Translations under genes and position numbers: made by a program
DNA from: Candidatus Competibacter denitrificans Run_A_D11
Lineage (GTDB): Bacteria > Pseudomonadota > Gammaproteobacteria > Competibacterales > Competibacteraceae
NCBI RefSeq assembly: GCF_001051235.1
Contig: NZ_CBTJ020000119.1
Span: forward strand, 1-35,011
Direction of reading: 5' to 3'
DNA length: 35,011 nucleotides
In this document: one piece after another, positions 15,017 through 24,262 of the stretch
Numbering within the stretch: position 1 is the stretch's first letter
Layout: every line of letters begins with the position of its first letter
The notes under the pieces: model-generated
Told to the model about the DNA's origin: nothing
Databases searched by the model: none
What the model saw: the letters and a program-made list of their open reading frames with translations, nothing else

Positions 15017-16339
15017 CTATTGCAAGAAAGTTGCGGTGTTGATATGGGCCATGTCGTCTTGAATGGCGAACTTGAGCTGGGTGACTTCCCGCTCAATGAC
15101 TTCATACGCTTCGCTTTGGGACAGATTGGGTTCCTTGAGGCCGGTTTTCAGCGCTTGCAAGGCAAAATCAAATTTGAGCTTGAGTTGGTTTAACGCGAAT
15201 TGACGCGCCTGATCATCGACGGCGATGCTGAGTGCATACGGCGGCAGTTGGCGCATCTCATCAATCGTGGCCGGTGGGATCAGCATCCCACTGTTATCAA
15301 ACTCCTTGCGGCCGATCTCGTGTTTGACGTACTTCTGCAAGTGTTCGATGGCGCTATCCCGCGTCTCGACATAGGGTTTCAGATAGCCCGAACCGGGCGT
15401 AGATTGGGCCGGCCCGGTTTTGGTCAGCTTGAACGCCTGGCTGCCATAGATCGTGGTGATGAATTCCACCAGCTGGGCCGGCGACTCAAATGCTTTGGTA
15501 ATCGGATGCTGGGCGTTCAGTGAGTGATTGAAAGCGCCCATATCCTCTACATCGCGATCCGTGAGCAGGTTGATGCCCGCAATCAGGACCGTTTTGGTCG
15601 CTTCAATCGGCGGTTGTCCATCGCCCCCGTACCGCTTGCCGCCGGTCAAGACCACCCCGTTGGAGGCGCTGGCGGTGCGCACCTTTTCCATCCGGTCATC
15701 AATGGTGCCGTCGCCAAAACCCATCTCCACCCGCATCCGATCCCCAATGCCCGCCATCACCAGGTTTTGATAGGGGTTCTGCCCCAGCGCAATCTCCCGC
15801 TCCATTTGCTGGCAGTCCTTGAAATTGATTTCAAACAGCTTGAACGCCTCATCCAGTTGCTTCGTCACCACGTTGTACAGCGACGGATTGATCTTGTTCA
15901 GAAGGTAGGCGGGGAGCGCGGCCACCGCGGCTTGAGCGGCCTGGACGAATTTCTGGGGTAGTTGCTTGAACTTGTCGATAGCCGAATTGATCATCGCTTC
16001 AACATTGTCGAAGGGATCAAACTTGCCGCAGGAGTAGCCAAAGCCCGCGTCGAAATTGGCGTTAATCTGAAATTTCTGGCTGTAGGTGGCTGGAGTCAGA
16101 CGATCCGTCTCCGCCCCCGATCCCAGGCCAAACGCCCATCCTTCCGGACCCGTGGGGATGTCATCGGAGCGGACGCCTTGACCTTTTTTTCCTTTCAAAT
16201 TATCGATCTGGTTTTGTGCGTGCGCCACCGACACCGGCGTCAGCACCGACGGCCATGCCCGGATCACGACCAGGGCGATCACCAATAACCAGGGCAGGAG
16301 CGCGGAGGACAACGCGGTGGAGTTCTGAGGTCTGATCAA
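15017..16339 (-). CDS. ICE periplasmic protein, TIGR03755 family
   Basis: A 440-aa exported protein. It begins at TTG 16339 (AGGAGA five bases upstream), with a signal-type segment at about residues 11-40 (LLPWLLVIALVVIRAWP and on to SVAHA). Family-typical sequence includes NFDAGFGYSCGKFDPFDNV, then helices, FKDCQQMEREIALGQNPYQN and VLTGGKRYGGDGQ. The pattern parallels the F-type TraH region, whose proteins act in pilus extension. In related ICEs it lies between TIGR03756 and traG; here traG follows after one small gene, while TIGR03756 is about 9 kb away. The C-terminal ~100 residues are helical. Confidence 0.8.
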   Translation of the reverse strand: MIRPQNSTALSSALLPWLLVIALVVIRAWPSVLTPVSVAHAQNQIDNLKGKKGQGVRSDDIPTGPEGWAFGLGSGAETDRLTPATYSQKFQINANFDAGFGYSCGKFDPFDNVEAMINSAIDKFKQLPQKFVQAAQAAVAALPAYLLNKINPSLYNVVTKQLDEAFKLFEINFKDCQQMEREIALGQNPYQNLVMAGIGDRMRVEMGFGDGTIDDRMEKVRTASASNGVVLTGGKRYGGDGQPPIEATKTVLIAGINLLTDRDVEDMGAFNHSLNAQHPITKAFESPAQLVEFITTIYGSQAFKLTKTGPAQSTPGSGYLKPYVETRDSAIEHLQKYVKHEIGRKEFDNSGMLIPPATIDEMRQLPPYALSIAVDDQARQFALNQLKLKFDFALQALKTGLKEPNLSQSEAYEVIEREVTQLKFAIQDDMAHINTATFLQ

Positions 16340-16348
16340 GGGACTCTC

Positions 16349-19144
16349 CTAGACTTGATGCTGACGCCGTCGCTCGGTTATTTCGCGAGCGACGAGCAAA
16401 GCGGCGTCCAGTTCCGAGAGGTGGTGCTGCTGCATCAATTGCAGCCGGTAGTTTTTCTCCGCGCCTTCGGTTTGGGCCAGGGCGAGCGCCACGGCAGGCG
16501 GCACCCACCGCACCAGGGCGGGTGGATACTTCTCCGAGAGCATGACGCCCTCGACAAAGCGCCCCGGGTCTTTGATCGCCATCGTGAGCAAGTGCTGTTC
16601 TTCGTCGCTCAGATTGCGGAATTGCGCGACCCGGCGCGCTTCCTCCGCGCCCATCGACAGCAGAAACCAGAACTCGGCCTGCGACAGAATCTGGCGCGCA
16701 TCGGCGCTAAAATCGGAAAAGTCCTGGGTGGCGAACACCAGCCAGGTGTGGAGTTTGCGCCAGACCTTGGTACCCACGATAAAGCCCTTGACCGTGAGCG
16801 GGGTCTTGGAAATGTAGTGGCCTTCATCAAACCACACCTCGGTATGCCGGCCCGAGGCTTGATGCTTCTCGCTCCAAGCGGTGATGTTCGCCAGCAGCGA
16901 CAGCACCGCCAGCGCCAGCATGTCCTCATTGCCGCTGGTGGTGAGGAGGCCCAGGTCGATATGCACCACATCATCGTTATCGGAAAACGGCTGGCCGTAG
17001 CGATTAAAAAAGTGACCCCGCAAGCCTTGCGTCCAGAGGTGCAGCGCATCGGCCATGCGCCGGATGGACAGGCGAATTTCCGGGATCGACTCCTCGTTGG
17101 CCATCCCCAGCAGGGCGCGATACACGTTTTCGGGACGGGCGTGGGGTTGCTCCGCCTGCGCGCTGGCTTCCAGCGCCCGGAGGAGCGCGGTTTGCATCAC
17201 GGCGCGATCGGAACTGGTCAACGCCTCAATGTCCCGGGGTCGTCCACCGGTGATCATCAGTTCCGTCATGTACAACATCTCGGCCAGGTAGGACCGCTGT
17301 TCCTCCTCCTCCTCGCCCTCGCCCTCGGCGCGCAGTTCGCCCCGATGCTCGGCCAAAGCCTGTTGGGTATCCACATAGGGGGCGTAATGCACATCCTGGC
17401 TGCGATTGAAGATCAGTTGACGGGTCTGAAGACCCCAGCGCGCGTAGTAGGCGACCATCAGCCCAAACGAGTTGCCTTTTTCAATGATGATTTGTCGGGG
17501 CCGGTTGACCGCCATGGACTGCATGGCCTGGGCAATGGCGGTCGCGGATTTTCCCGAACCGGTCGGACCAAAAATCGTCATGTGCGCGACCCGCATCCGA
17601 TCCCCCGCATGGTAGGGATTGAGGGTGAAGGTCTGACCGTCCCGCCGGTACATCACAAAACACGGATGCGACGTGCCGGTGCTGCGGCCATAGAACGGAA
17701 GCGTCGCCGCCACATGCGCGCTATAGGCGAAGCGGGAGCGCAGGCTGTGCAGGCGATCAAAGCGCCAGTCGTAAGCGCCCGGCAGATTGCGCACAAAGCT
17801 GTCATCCGCCAGAAGATCGTAGCGGGCCGGAATCGGCCGCAGCCGGGTCGGGATCAGGGCGTTTTCGGCCTGCCGGGTCCGATCCTCCAGATCGGCCAGG
17901 CTGGGGGCACGAAGGTACACTCCGATCTGCACATTAAGAACTCGCTGGTGATGACGCAGCGCGGCCTTGGCGACCTCGATTTCCTCACCGGCCGCGCGGG
18001 CCGCGTCAGAGGTCGTCTGTTCCACTGCCCTTTGCAACTGGTCCAGATGCGCCTCGACCACCACCGGCGGACGGGGAATGAGGGTCCAGACGAAAATGGT
18101 TTCTGGCGGCATCCAGTTCCACGGACAGGCCGTGACCGCCCGTTCCCGTTGCACGTCCAGGGTCAATGCGCCGTCGTTGGGCGTGACCTCAATGCCTTGG
18201 CACGTCAAATAGCGCGTATAGGTCGGCCCGAAGCGATACACGCCGCGATCCCGCTCGTCATCCCGGTCCGGGATGGGTTGCGGTGGAAACTGGAGCACCT
18301 GCTGGGCCAGTGCCCAGGCTACGCCCCGTTCTTCAGGCAGGGGCAACGGATTGGCCGCTAAAAAGGCGCGGGGGGAGTCATAACCGGGCACCACCGGCGT
18401 CAACCAGGGCAGCAGCCAATGGCGCGCGCCCTCCTCATCCAGCCGCTTGACCCGTACGCCGATCGCTTCCAGGCCGGACAGAAACGCGGTGATCGCCTGA
18501 TTCAGTTGTTGCGCCGGCGTGTAACGGCGATGCCGCCACGCTTTTTCACTCGCCTTGCGATATAGACACAGATGAATCTGGTGATCAATCGCCCGCCAGC
18601 CTTTGGAAACCTCGCCGGATAAGCGCACCCGTTCGTCGTCGAAAATCCCTCGGGGCGAACCCATGATCTCAAAATGTTCGCGCATCGCTTCGCGCCAAAC
18701 CTGCGAGAACGCGCTGTCGCGAAAAGCGTCCGGCGTGGCCGTCGCCAACGCCTCGGCCATGTTAACCGGCTCCCGATCTTCCAAATAAATCTGCGCGATG
18801 TAGGGGAAAGAGTCATCGTCCACCGGCAGCATTTGCAGCACATGATCCAATTGATCGTTGAACTGCGCCAAGCGTTCTGGAGAGCGGCCATCCAAATCCG
18901 CCGGATACAGCCGAAAGATCGCCGCCACCGAAATCCCGTCATCCAGTTGGAAGACCTGGTTTTGCGGATCGTAGTGGCTAAACGGCAAATAATCGGCAAA
19001 GGCCGGTCGCGCCTCAAACAGCGCCTCATAATCCCGTTGGCTGAGCGGCGCCTCTCGACCCAACAAGGGCCAGTCGCCGATCAGGCGCTTCCACCACTGG
19101 GAAAAGCGCGAGGGCGGGCGTCGATTCACCGTGGCGAAGTTCAC
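16349..19144 (-). CDS. traC: TraC/VirB4-type conjugative ATPase (TIGR03744)
   Basis: A 931-aa cytoplasmic/inner-membrane ATPase that powers pilus biogenesis and transfer. Walker A is GPTGSGKS at residues 526-533. The Walker B-like strand is VWFDEGHYIS, followed by GFIVGTKVWRKLHTWLVFAT and QDFSDFS, as in VirB4/TraC proteins. The N-terminal half carries the TraC_F-like domain with HYDPQNQVFQLDDG. An acidic run (EGEGEEEEE) near residue 620 probably forms a surface loop. Length is normal for the ICE family. The start is GTG at 19144, overlapping the stop of the lipoprotein gene (GTGA), which implies translational coupling. Confidence 0.92.
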   Translation of the reverse strand: MNFATVNRRPPSRFSQWWKRLIGDWPLLGREAPLSQRDYEALFEARPAFADYLPFSHYDPQNQVFQLDDGISVAAIFRLYPADLDGRSPERLAQFNDQLDHVLQMLPVDDDSFPYIAQIYLEDREPVNMAEALATATPDAFRDSAFSQVWREAMREHFEIMGSPRGIFDDERVRLSGEVSKGWRAIDHQIHLCLYRKASEKAWRHRRYTPAQQLNQAITAFLSGLEAIGVRVKRLDEEGARHWLLPWLTPVVPGYDSPRAFLAANPLPLPEERGVAWALAQQVLQFPPQPIPDRDDERDRGVYRFGPTYTRYLTCQGIEVTPNDGALTLDVQRERAVTACPWNWMPPETIFVWTLIPRPPVVVEAHLDQLQRAVEQTTSDAARAAGEEIEVAKAALRHHQRVLNVQIGVYLRAPSLADLEDRTRQAENALIPTRLRPIPARYDLLADDSFVRNLPGAYDWRFDRLHSLRSRFAYSAHVAATLPFYGRSTGTSHPCFVMYRRDGQTFTLNPYHAGDRMRVAHMTIFGPTGSGKSATAIAQAMQSMAVNRPRQIIIEKGNSFGLMVAYYARWGLQTRQLIFNRSQDVHYAPYVDTQQALAEHRGELRAEGEGEEEEEQRSYLAEMLYMTELMITGGRPRDIEALTSSDRAVMQTALLRALEASAQAEQPHARPENVYRALLGMANEESIPEIRLSIRRMADALHLWTQGLRGHFFNRYGQPFSDNDDVVHIDLGLLTTSGNEDMLALAVLSLLANITAWSEKHQASGRHTEVWFDEGHYISKTPLTVKGFIVGTKVWRKLHTWLVFATQDFSDFSADARQILSQAEFWFLLSMGAEEARRVAQFRNLSDEEQHLLTMAIKDPGRFVEGVMLSEKYPPALVRWVPPAVALALAQTEGAEKNYRLQLMQQHHLSELDAALLVAREITERRRQHQV

Positions 19145-19635
19145 GGAACGCTCCCCGCATATTCGCCTTCGCCCGGTTCCGCGTAAGACGTTCCCTCCCG
19201 CAGGGGAAAAACGGTGTAATAGCCCGGCACCGGCAAATCCCCCGCCCGATGGGGATACACGTAGCCGAGGATTTCCGGGTTGGGAAGCCGTTGAAAATCG
19301 TCCTGAAGGGCTGTTAATTCCTGATGACTCCGCCGACTGGGCGCGGTCATGAGGGGCGAGATCGGTTCCCCTGGGATCGGCGGCGCGGCGATCTCGGCAG
19401 ACGCGAGCGGGCCGGACGTTGCCGCGACGCTCCGGGCGATCTCTCCCCCCAAGTGCTGCTCATAAATCTGTAAAGTCGTCGGGCCTTCATCGGGCAGCCG
19501 ATCTTTTTCACTCGGCCCGGACGCGCAACTGGACAGGCCCAGCGTCAGTGCGAGAGTGAGCGTCAACACCCGTAAACGCGGCGTAACGCGCGGTACAGAA
19601 CCTAACCGATCAAAGGAATCAATCGAGCGCGGCAT
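19141..19635 (-). CDS. Conjugative element lipoprotein, TIGR03751 family
   Basis: A 164-aa lipoprotein. The N-terminal segment VLTLTLALTLGLSSCASGP contains a lipobox (LSSC), predicting lipidation of Cys at about residue 37. The C-terminal signature LPNPEILGYVYPHRAGDLPV and PGYYTVFPLREGTSYAEPGE is characteristic of TIGR03751, which occupies the VirB7/TraV position just upstream of the VirB4-type ATPase. It probably anchors the core complex at the outer membrane. Its ATG lies inside the 3' end of the TIGR03752 gene (17-base overlap). Confidence 0.85.
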   Translation of the reverse strand: MPRSIDSFDRLGSVPRVTPRLRVLTLTLALTLGLSSCASGPSEKDRLPDEGPTTLQIYEQHLGGEIARSVAATSGPLASAEIAAPPIPGEPISPLMTAPSRRSHQELTALQDDFQRLPNPEILGYVYPHRAGDLPVPGYYTVFPLREGTSYAEPGEGEYAGSVP

Positions 19636-21256
19636 GGGAAGCTCCTGGTGAGGCGTAGTCGTAACTCAGCTTGCGGCCATCGGTCGGGTAGTCGATGGCA
19701 ATCTGCGATTCGACGAAAATTTGTACATCAATCCCCGGCGGCACGTAGACCACATCGAAAACGCCGTCGGCGCGTTCTCGCACAGAGTGGGCGATTTCGC
19801 TGGTAGTGCCGCTCATCCCTCTGCCCAAGGCGTATTCGTAAGTGTTGCCCGAGACATACGTGCTTAAACCGTTGACATCCCGATCCACGGTGACTTGGGA
19901 AGCGGCGTAGGCATTGGCGAGGCCCTCCAGGAAGGCCGCCAGGCTGCGATCCTGGAGATATTCCCCGGCATTGTTGAAAAACGCTCCCCGAATACAGGGT
20001 TTGCCCCATTGATCGGTGAGGTATCCCAGGTTTTCGTTGACGGAAGCGGCGGTGTCGGTATTCCCTTTCCCCTTGTGAACGGTATGCAGACGCCCGTCTT
20101 CAAAGGTGAAGGTCACGGTGTCGAGGTAGGCACGCACACAGGATTGCTCCCGGATACCCACCGCATAACCCGTCCAGACCGCATTGACGATGCCGGGAAT
20201 GCGATGCCCATGGGTCGCCAGGTTGGTGGCCCCGGTGATCAGTTTGAAGCGGAACGGATCGCGTACGCTGCCCCGAACCGGCACCCGTCCCACCAACGGC
20301 GTCATGGTGGAGTTGTGAACCAGCGTGGCGGCGTCAGGAATCGTGTACACCGGAATAACGGCGGATGCGCCTTCTTGACCCAGTTTCACGGCAAAGGGAT
20401 ACCGCTTGGGCTGAAAGCGGTCGGCGTTATCCACCGCCTCCGGGCGATTCCTGACGTGGGCTTGGGCCTGTCCTGTGTGTTCCCCCGCGATATACGGATT
20501 AAAAGTGATGTAGCTGCCTTGCAGGCCGTAAGCCGTTTTGGTTTTCGCGACTCCTGACGCCGGACGTGAGGCATTGGCGCCGGCGCCGGCGTATCCGGCC
20601 AGGCGATCCGTCACCCCCTCCAAGCCTGGGACGCTGCGCAAGCGCTCCAGCAGGTCCCGATCGACCTGCGGCGCACCCGGCGCGCGATCATTGGGCTGGG
20701 CCTCGGAGGCGGGCGGGGGCGCGGCCTCGGGCGAGAGGATGCGATTGGCTTCAGGACGAGTTTGCGCCAAGGCGGTTTTGGCACCGGTCGCCAGTTGCTC
20801 GCGCAGCGCCCCTTGTTCCCGCGTTAATCGCTCAATTTCGGCCCGCAATTGTTGCGTCTCGGGCGCTGCGCCTGCGGCCTGGATTTTGTCGTCCAGCGCC
20901 TTGCGCGCCTCCTGCAAGGCACGATGGAGCTGTTCAACATCCTGCTGGGATTTTTGAATGGCGCGCTGGGTTTCCCTTTGCACCAGGTTTGAGGTTTGTT
21001 CCCGCTCGATGGCTCGCTGGTTTTCGCTTTCCTTGAACCGGTAGCCCATATCTTGGAGCAGCGCGGTCATCTTCTTGAGTTCTTCAGCGTAGGTCGGATC
21101 GTCGCCCCGCCGGTAGGTCGTCTCCTCGACCTTCGGCTTCACGAGGGACGGCGCCGGTTCCCGCTTAAAGAAGAAAAAAAGGGTCAGTCCCAGGGCGACC
21201 AGGCCCAGCAGGAGATAAACGACGATTTTAGTCAGGGCGATTTGAGGAAACCGCAT
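19619..21256 (-). CDS. T4SS core protein, TIGR03752 family (TraB/VirB10-like)
   Basis: A 545-aa bitopic protein. One membrane span at residues 10-29 (VVYLLLGLVALGLTLFFFF) is followed by a long coiled coil (about 45-165, rich in Glu, Gln and Arg). A Pro/Ala-rich linker leads to a C-terminal beta-barrel-type domain with AVIPVYTIPDAATLVHNSTM, LVGRVPVRGSV-DPFRFK and GIREQSCVRAYLD. This arrangement matches VirB10/TraB proteins that span the periplasm and sense ATPase activity. Order in the operon (after DUF3438, before TIGR03751) is canonical. Its start overlaps the previous gene by 29 bases. Confidence 0.87.
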   Translation of the reverse strand: MRFPQIALTKIVVYLLLGLVALGLTLFFFFKREPAPSLVKPKVEETTYRRGDDPTYAEELKKMTALLQDMGYRFKESENQRAIEREQTSNLVQRETQRAIQKSQQDVEQLHRALQEARKALDDKIQAAGAAPETQQLRAEIERLTREQGALREQLATGAKTALAQTRPEANRILSPEAAPPPASEAQPNDRAPGAPQVDRDLLERLRSVPGLEGVTDRLAGYAGAGANASRPASGVAKTKTAYGLQGSYITFNPYIAGEHTGQAQAHVRNRPEAVDNADRFQPKRYPFAVKLGQEGASAVIPVYTIPDAATLVHNSTMTPLVGRVPVRGSVRDPFRFKLITGATNLATHGHRIPGIVNAVWTGYAVGIREQSCVRAYLDTVTFTFEDGRLHTVHKGKGNTDTAASVNENLGYLTDQWGKPCIRGAFFNNAGEYLQDRSLAAFLEGLANAYAASQVTVDRDVNGLSTYVSGNTYEYALGRGMSGTTSEIAHSVRERADGVFDVVYVPPGIDVQIFVESQIAIDYPTDGRKLSYDYASPGASHAALD

Positions 21257-22184
21257 GGCGATCCACCACCCGATTGAAAGGTTGTTGGGTGACTACGGCC
21301 CAGACCGTACCCTGGTGTCCGCTGCCCGCAGGCGCGAGGGTCGGATGCAGCGCGGCGACAAACGCCAGTTCCCCGCGCAAGGCGCGTGGATCGAAGGTCA
21401 CGCGGTGCGCGCTGCGGTTATAGACGCCCAGTGCGGTCACGTAGAGTTCGCCGCTTTGCCATTGCGCCAGCGGACGCACCTCCAGATCCGCCGCCTGAAC
21501 GCGCAGCCAGGCGCGGGCTTCCATCGGCTGCACCGGCACCCGGCTGGCTTCCAGCTCGGGAATCAAGCGCTGCGGCCCGGTGTAATGCGCCAAGGCAAAG
21601 CGCGCCAACGTCGCATAGCGGGGTCCGCCGGATCGGCCCCGTCCCGCGGTATCCTTGAGGAAATCCGGCACCAGGGCGCGGGCCGTCTGATCCAGGCGCG
21701 CCCGGTCACTGGGCGTCAAGGTCTGGGAGTGGGCCGCCGCTTGCAGGACGGGGTCGCGGAGGATCAGCGGATCGGGCACTTCCCCTTCCGTGCGAGCGCT
21801 GACATCCAGTTGGTACAACGTGCCGCTGACCGAGGTCGCCAACACGCGCACGGCGGCAAAGGGCGCCAGCGCGGTCCAATGCAACTGTCCGGTGGGCGTC
21901 AGCACGATGCGCGAGTCTTTTTCCACGGCCTGTGGCACATCCATGTCCGTAATCGGCTCCGGGAAATCAATGCGCCGCTCGCTGTTGACTTTGAGCGGCA
22001 CGGCAATGGGGTTGCCCTGCCAAACCGCTTCCAGCGCGCCCGGGCTGATCGCTGCGGGAGTCGCAGCAGACGCGACCGCAGGCGTTACCGCGGGAGCCGC
22101 GTCAGATTCAGCCTGGGCCGCCGGCCAGGCGGCCAACGCCAATAAGGCCCCAAAGCAACGGACTGAACGGGAAAGCCATCGCAT
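21228..22184 (-). CDS. T4SS core protein, DUF3438/TIGR03749 (TraK/VirB9-like)
   Basis: A 318-aa secreted protein with a signal peptide (SVRCFGALLALAAWPAAQA). The family signature follows: EAVWQGNPIAVPLKVNSERR, IDFPEPITDMDVP, LHWTALAPF and LYQLDVSARTEG. The family stands in for VirB9/TraK, which pairs with the lipoprotein and the VirB10-like protein in the outer-membrane core. The last 120 residues contain beta-rich segments (ELYVTALGVYNRSAHRVTFD). It starts 3 bases after the DUF2895 stop and overlaps the next gene. Confidence 0.85.
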   Translation of the reverse strand: MRWLSRSVRCFGALLALAAWPAAQAESDAAPAVTPAVASAATPAAISPGALEAVWQGNPIAVPLKVNSERRIDFPEPITDMDVPQAVEKDSRIVLTPTGQLHWTALAPFAAVRVLATSVSGTLYQLDVSARTEGEVPDPLILRDPVLQAAAHSQTLTPSDRARLDQTARALVPDFLKDTAGRGRSGGPRYATLARFALAHYTGPQRLIPELEASRVPVQPMEARAWLRVQAADLEVRPLAQWQSGELYVTALGVYNRSAHRVTFDPRALRGELAFVAALHPTLAPAGSGHQGTVWAVVTQQPFNRVVDRHAVSSNRPD

Positions 22185-22187
22185 GAT

Positions 22188-22820
22188 CTAACCTTTCTTG
22201 TCGTTGTCATCGCTCACCGGACGCGGCCCCGGTGGGAGATAGCAGTCAAAAGCCAACTGGTAGGCGTTGAGATCAACCGGCACCGCGTAATGCACAATGC
22301 GCAGCGGGTAGTGGTAGAGCCGCCGCCGAGTTTCCACGCCCTTGACGTGTTCTTCCAGCAGATACTCGACATGAACCTCCCAAGCATTGCGATCCAGTCG
22401 GGTCACTTTGAGCGGATCGAAAATTTCCGTGCCCACCGGCAGCAATTTGCGGGAGCGAAATTCATACAGGCTGGAGTTGCGCTCCCGGTGCATGGCGAGA
22501 TCCTGATAGCAACTGGCCGTCAGGTAATTGCGCATGTCTTTGAGGTTGCCGGCGTAACTGCGCCCGCAATCCTCTGGACAGTAATTCAGCTTTTCCATGA
22601 GAATCTTGCTGAAGGCGTACACATACGACGGCGGAATTTCGCCAGGCGCGATAAACTGCGGGCGCGATAAATCCGGCGGCACATAAATGCGCAGAACGCT
22701 GGGCTGACGCCAAAAGGCCATTCCCAACAGCGCCAGCAGCACAAAGAGCATTCCAATGATGCGGTTGCGGTAGCGCAGCTCCTGCTCGTTCTGGGCGCGG
22801 TGGGTTTTCGCCAGCGACAC
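22188..22820 (-). CDS. DUF2895/TIGR03746 protein (TraE/VirB8-like)
   Basis: A 210-aa inner-membrane protein from GTG 22820 (GGGAGA upstream). One membrane span at about residues 21-38 (IIGMLFVLLALLGMAFW) precedes a periplasmic domain. IYVPPDLSRPQFIAPGEIPP, YVYAFSKILMEKLNYCPEDC and a C-terminal YPLRIVHYAVPVDLNAYQL are family hallmarks. The family fills the TraE/VirB8-like scaffold position between the DUF3487 and DUF3438 genes, exactly as here. Paired Cys at about 83 and 87 may form a disulfide. Confidence 0.87.
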   Translation of the reverse strand: MSLAKTHRAQNEQELRYRNRIIGMLFVLLALLGMAFWRQPSVLRIYVPPDLSRPQFIAPGEIPPSYVYAFSKILMEKLNYCPEDCGRSYAGNLKDMRNYLTASCYQDLAMHRERNSSLYEFRSRKLLPVGTEIFDPLKVTRLDRNAWEVHVEYLLEEHVKGVETRRRLYHYPLRIVHYAVPVDLNAYQLAFDCYLPPGPRPVSDDNDKKG

Positions 22821-22831
22821 GAGAGATCTCC

Positions 22832-23209
22832 CTACTCACGCTTCAAGGCTGAGCGAGACGGTTTGAGGTCCGCGCCGGCCCAACGTTGAGCTTGATAGAT
22901 CACGCCGGGTTGGATAAACGGGGAGCGGAATCCCCGGACTTTCTTCCGATGCTTTTCGTAGAAAAGCGGCTTTCCCGCCCGTTGTGCATGAATCAAGCGG
23001 GTGAACCCATACGCCAAACCCACCCATAACCCCAGTCCAGGCAGGATGCCGATCACCGGGATGGACGTCAGCGCCATTGCGGCTACGGTTAACGGCAAGG
23101 CGATGGCCGCGCCGCGCCAGACGCAGGTCTTGATCTCGCTCCAGGTGCAGCCGAAATGCACCAGGGGTTCGCCTCGCTCCAGTTGGCTCAGGGTCAGGTC
23201 TGGCTTCAC
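22832..23209 (-). CDS. DUF3487/TIGR03750 protein (TraL/VirB3-like)
   Basis: A 125-aa protein from GTG 23209. The N-terminal segment LSQLERGEPLVHFGCTWSE resembles the start of this family. Two adjacent membrane spans follow at about residues 33-70 (LPLTVAAMALTSIPVIGILP and GLGLWVGLAYGFT). The basic C-terminus (YEKHRKKVRGFRSPFI) faces the cytoplasm. It occupies the VirB3-like slot between DUF2976 and DUF2895. A weak ribosome site suggests coupling to upstream translation; its start is 15 bases after the previous stop. Confidence 0.85.
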   Translation of the reverse strand: MKPDLTLSQLERGEPLVHFGCTWSEIKTCVWRGAAIALPLTVAAMALTSIPVIGILPGLGLWVGLAYGFTRLIHAQRAGKPLFYEKHRKKVRGFRSPFIQPGVIYQAQRWAGADLKPSRSALKRE

Positions 23210-23224
23210 GGTGAGTTTCTTCCC

Positions 23225-23692
23225 TCAGCCGCCGCCAATGGTGATGGTCGGATTGATGTCGATCTGGGTCAGCCAGGTGTACACCAGCACCGCCAAGACC
23301 ACGCCCACGATGACCACGGCCATCACCATCCCCAACGTTTTCATGAACAACGACCACTCGCCCATCCGCCGGGCTTCGCTCATGGTGCTGAACACATCGC
23401 CAATGCCGCCCACGACACCAAAACCCAGGGTGATGAACGTCGCGCAGAGGATCACCATCGCCAGAACCGTGATCACCTGTTCCAAAAACGGCTTGGTCGT
23501 CATGCTGGAGGGCAAGATCTTGTCCAGCGCAAACGACGGCCCGCCGGCGGCTTGGGCGCAGGCCCAATCCGGTAACAGCAGCGCGCCCAGCGCCAGCGCC
23601 AGCGCCAGCATCCAGAGCGAACCGGTATCCCGCCTGGCGATGCGGTTCCAAAGATCGGGCGCGGGCGGCAATAACAAAGACCGGCTAGTCAT
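23225..23692 (-). CDS. DUF2976/TIGR03745 membrane protein (pilin-like slot)
   Basis: A 155-aa protein. The ATG at 23692 (MTSRSLLLPP) overlaps the previous gene by 8 bases and is preferred to the upstream start, which would lie fully inside that gene. A cleavable or membrane segment (LALALALGALLLPDWACAQA) is followed by two hydrophobic helices at about 75-100 and 125-145, separated by the short polar SEARRMGEWSLF. This topology is that of small VirB2/TraA-like pilin-slot proteins in MPF_G systems. The long N-terminal leader (30 residues before the hydrophobic core) is reminiscent of pilin leaders. Confidence 0.8.
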   Translation of the reverse strand: MTSRSLLLPPAPDLWNRIARRDTGSLWMLALALALGALLLPDWACAQAAGGPSFALDKILPSSMTTKPFLEQVITVLAMVILCATFITLGFGVVGGIGDVFSTMSEARRMGEWSLFMKTLGMVMAVVIVGVVLAVLVYTWLTQIDINPTITIGGG

Positions 23693-23927
23693 AAAACACT
23701 CCCAGTACCAGCAGAAGAACAAGAAACGCTGCGATGACCCGCAGCAAGGTTTGCGGCGCGTGATACCACTTCCCCTGCGCCGCTTCGTGCCCAACCTGGA
23801 GAATCCAGGCCAGAATCAGCACTCCTCCTACGCCGGCGCACACCACCAGCAATCCACCCGCCACATTGGGCGCATCCAATTGCGTGGCGCTATGAAACGC
23901 GGACAGCACATCGGCAAAAGAGGCCAT
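23685..23927 (-). CDS. DUF3262/TIGR03758 small membrane protein
   Basis: An 80-aa protein with two membrane spans (GGLLVVCAGVGGVLILAWIL and LLRVIAAFLVLLLVLGVF) joined by a polar loop GHEAAQGKWYHAPQ. This size, topology and position between RAQPRD and DUF2976 identify the DUF3262 family of ICE T4SS components, whose precise function is not established. It may be a second pilin-like or an assembly subunit. It begins two bases after the RAQPRD stop. Confidence 0.85.
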   Translation of the reverse strand: MASFADVLSAFHSATQLDAPNVAGGLLVVCAGVGGVLILAWILQVGHEAAQGKWYHAPQTLLRVIAAFLVLLLVLGVFYD

Positions 23928-23929
23928 GA

Positions 23930-24262
23930 TTAACGGCGCCTCGTGAGCGGGGTCTTCACGCTGGGCGGCGGCGCGGTATGGACCACGGTATGGCTCTCGT
24001 TGAGATAGTCCGCCGTGCGCGCCCGGGTCGTGCGCAATTGCTCCAACAAGGCGCTGTAGTTGAACCGCACCGGCGCTCGATCCTTCCGGTAGCGATTCTG
24101 TAATTCCTCGGCATAGCTGATCAGGTAATCCAGGTCCTTGATCAGCGCGTCAATCGCGGCCTGTTGCGGAGCCTCCTGCGCCTGGACGGCAGACAGGCTC
24201 AGGCTGGTCAAGCCCGCCCATAACAGCGCCCGCCCGCGTGGAGAAAGAAAACATCGCGTCAT
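23930..24262 (-). CDS. RAQPRD-family periplasmic protein (TIGR01690)
   Basis: A 110-aa exported protein from ATG 24262, whose start overlaps the stop of the upstream transglycosylase (ATGA). The signal peptide runs GRALLWAGLTSLSLSAVQAQ. A helical core follows (ALIKDLDYLISYAEELQNRY, then FNYSALLEQLRTTRARTADY), matching the RAQPRD family, in which the eponymous motif here reads RKDRAPVRFNY. It ends with a basic TRRR. Family members always sit at the start of this small-protein T4SS block; their molecular function is unknown. Confidence 0.8.
   Translation of the reverse strand: MTRCFLSPRGRALLWAGLTSLSLSAVQAQEAPQQAAIDALIKDLDYLISYAEELQNRYRKDRAPVRFNYSALLEQLRTTRARTADYLNESHTVVHTAPPPSVKTPLTRRR

Noticed and set aside
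16355..18361. 668-aa plus-strand frame opposite traC
   Set aside because: Antisense shadow of a well-identified ATPase; no domain recognised.
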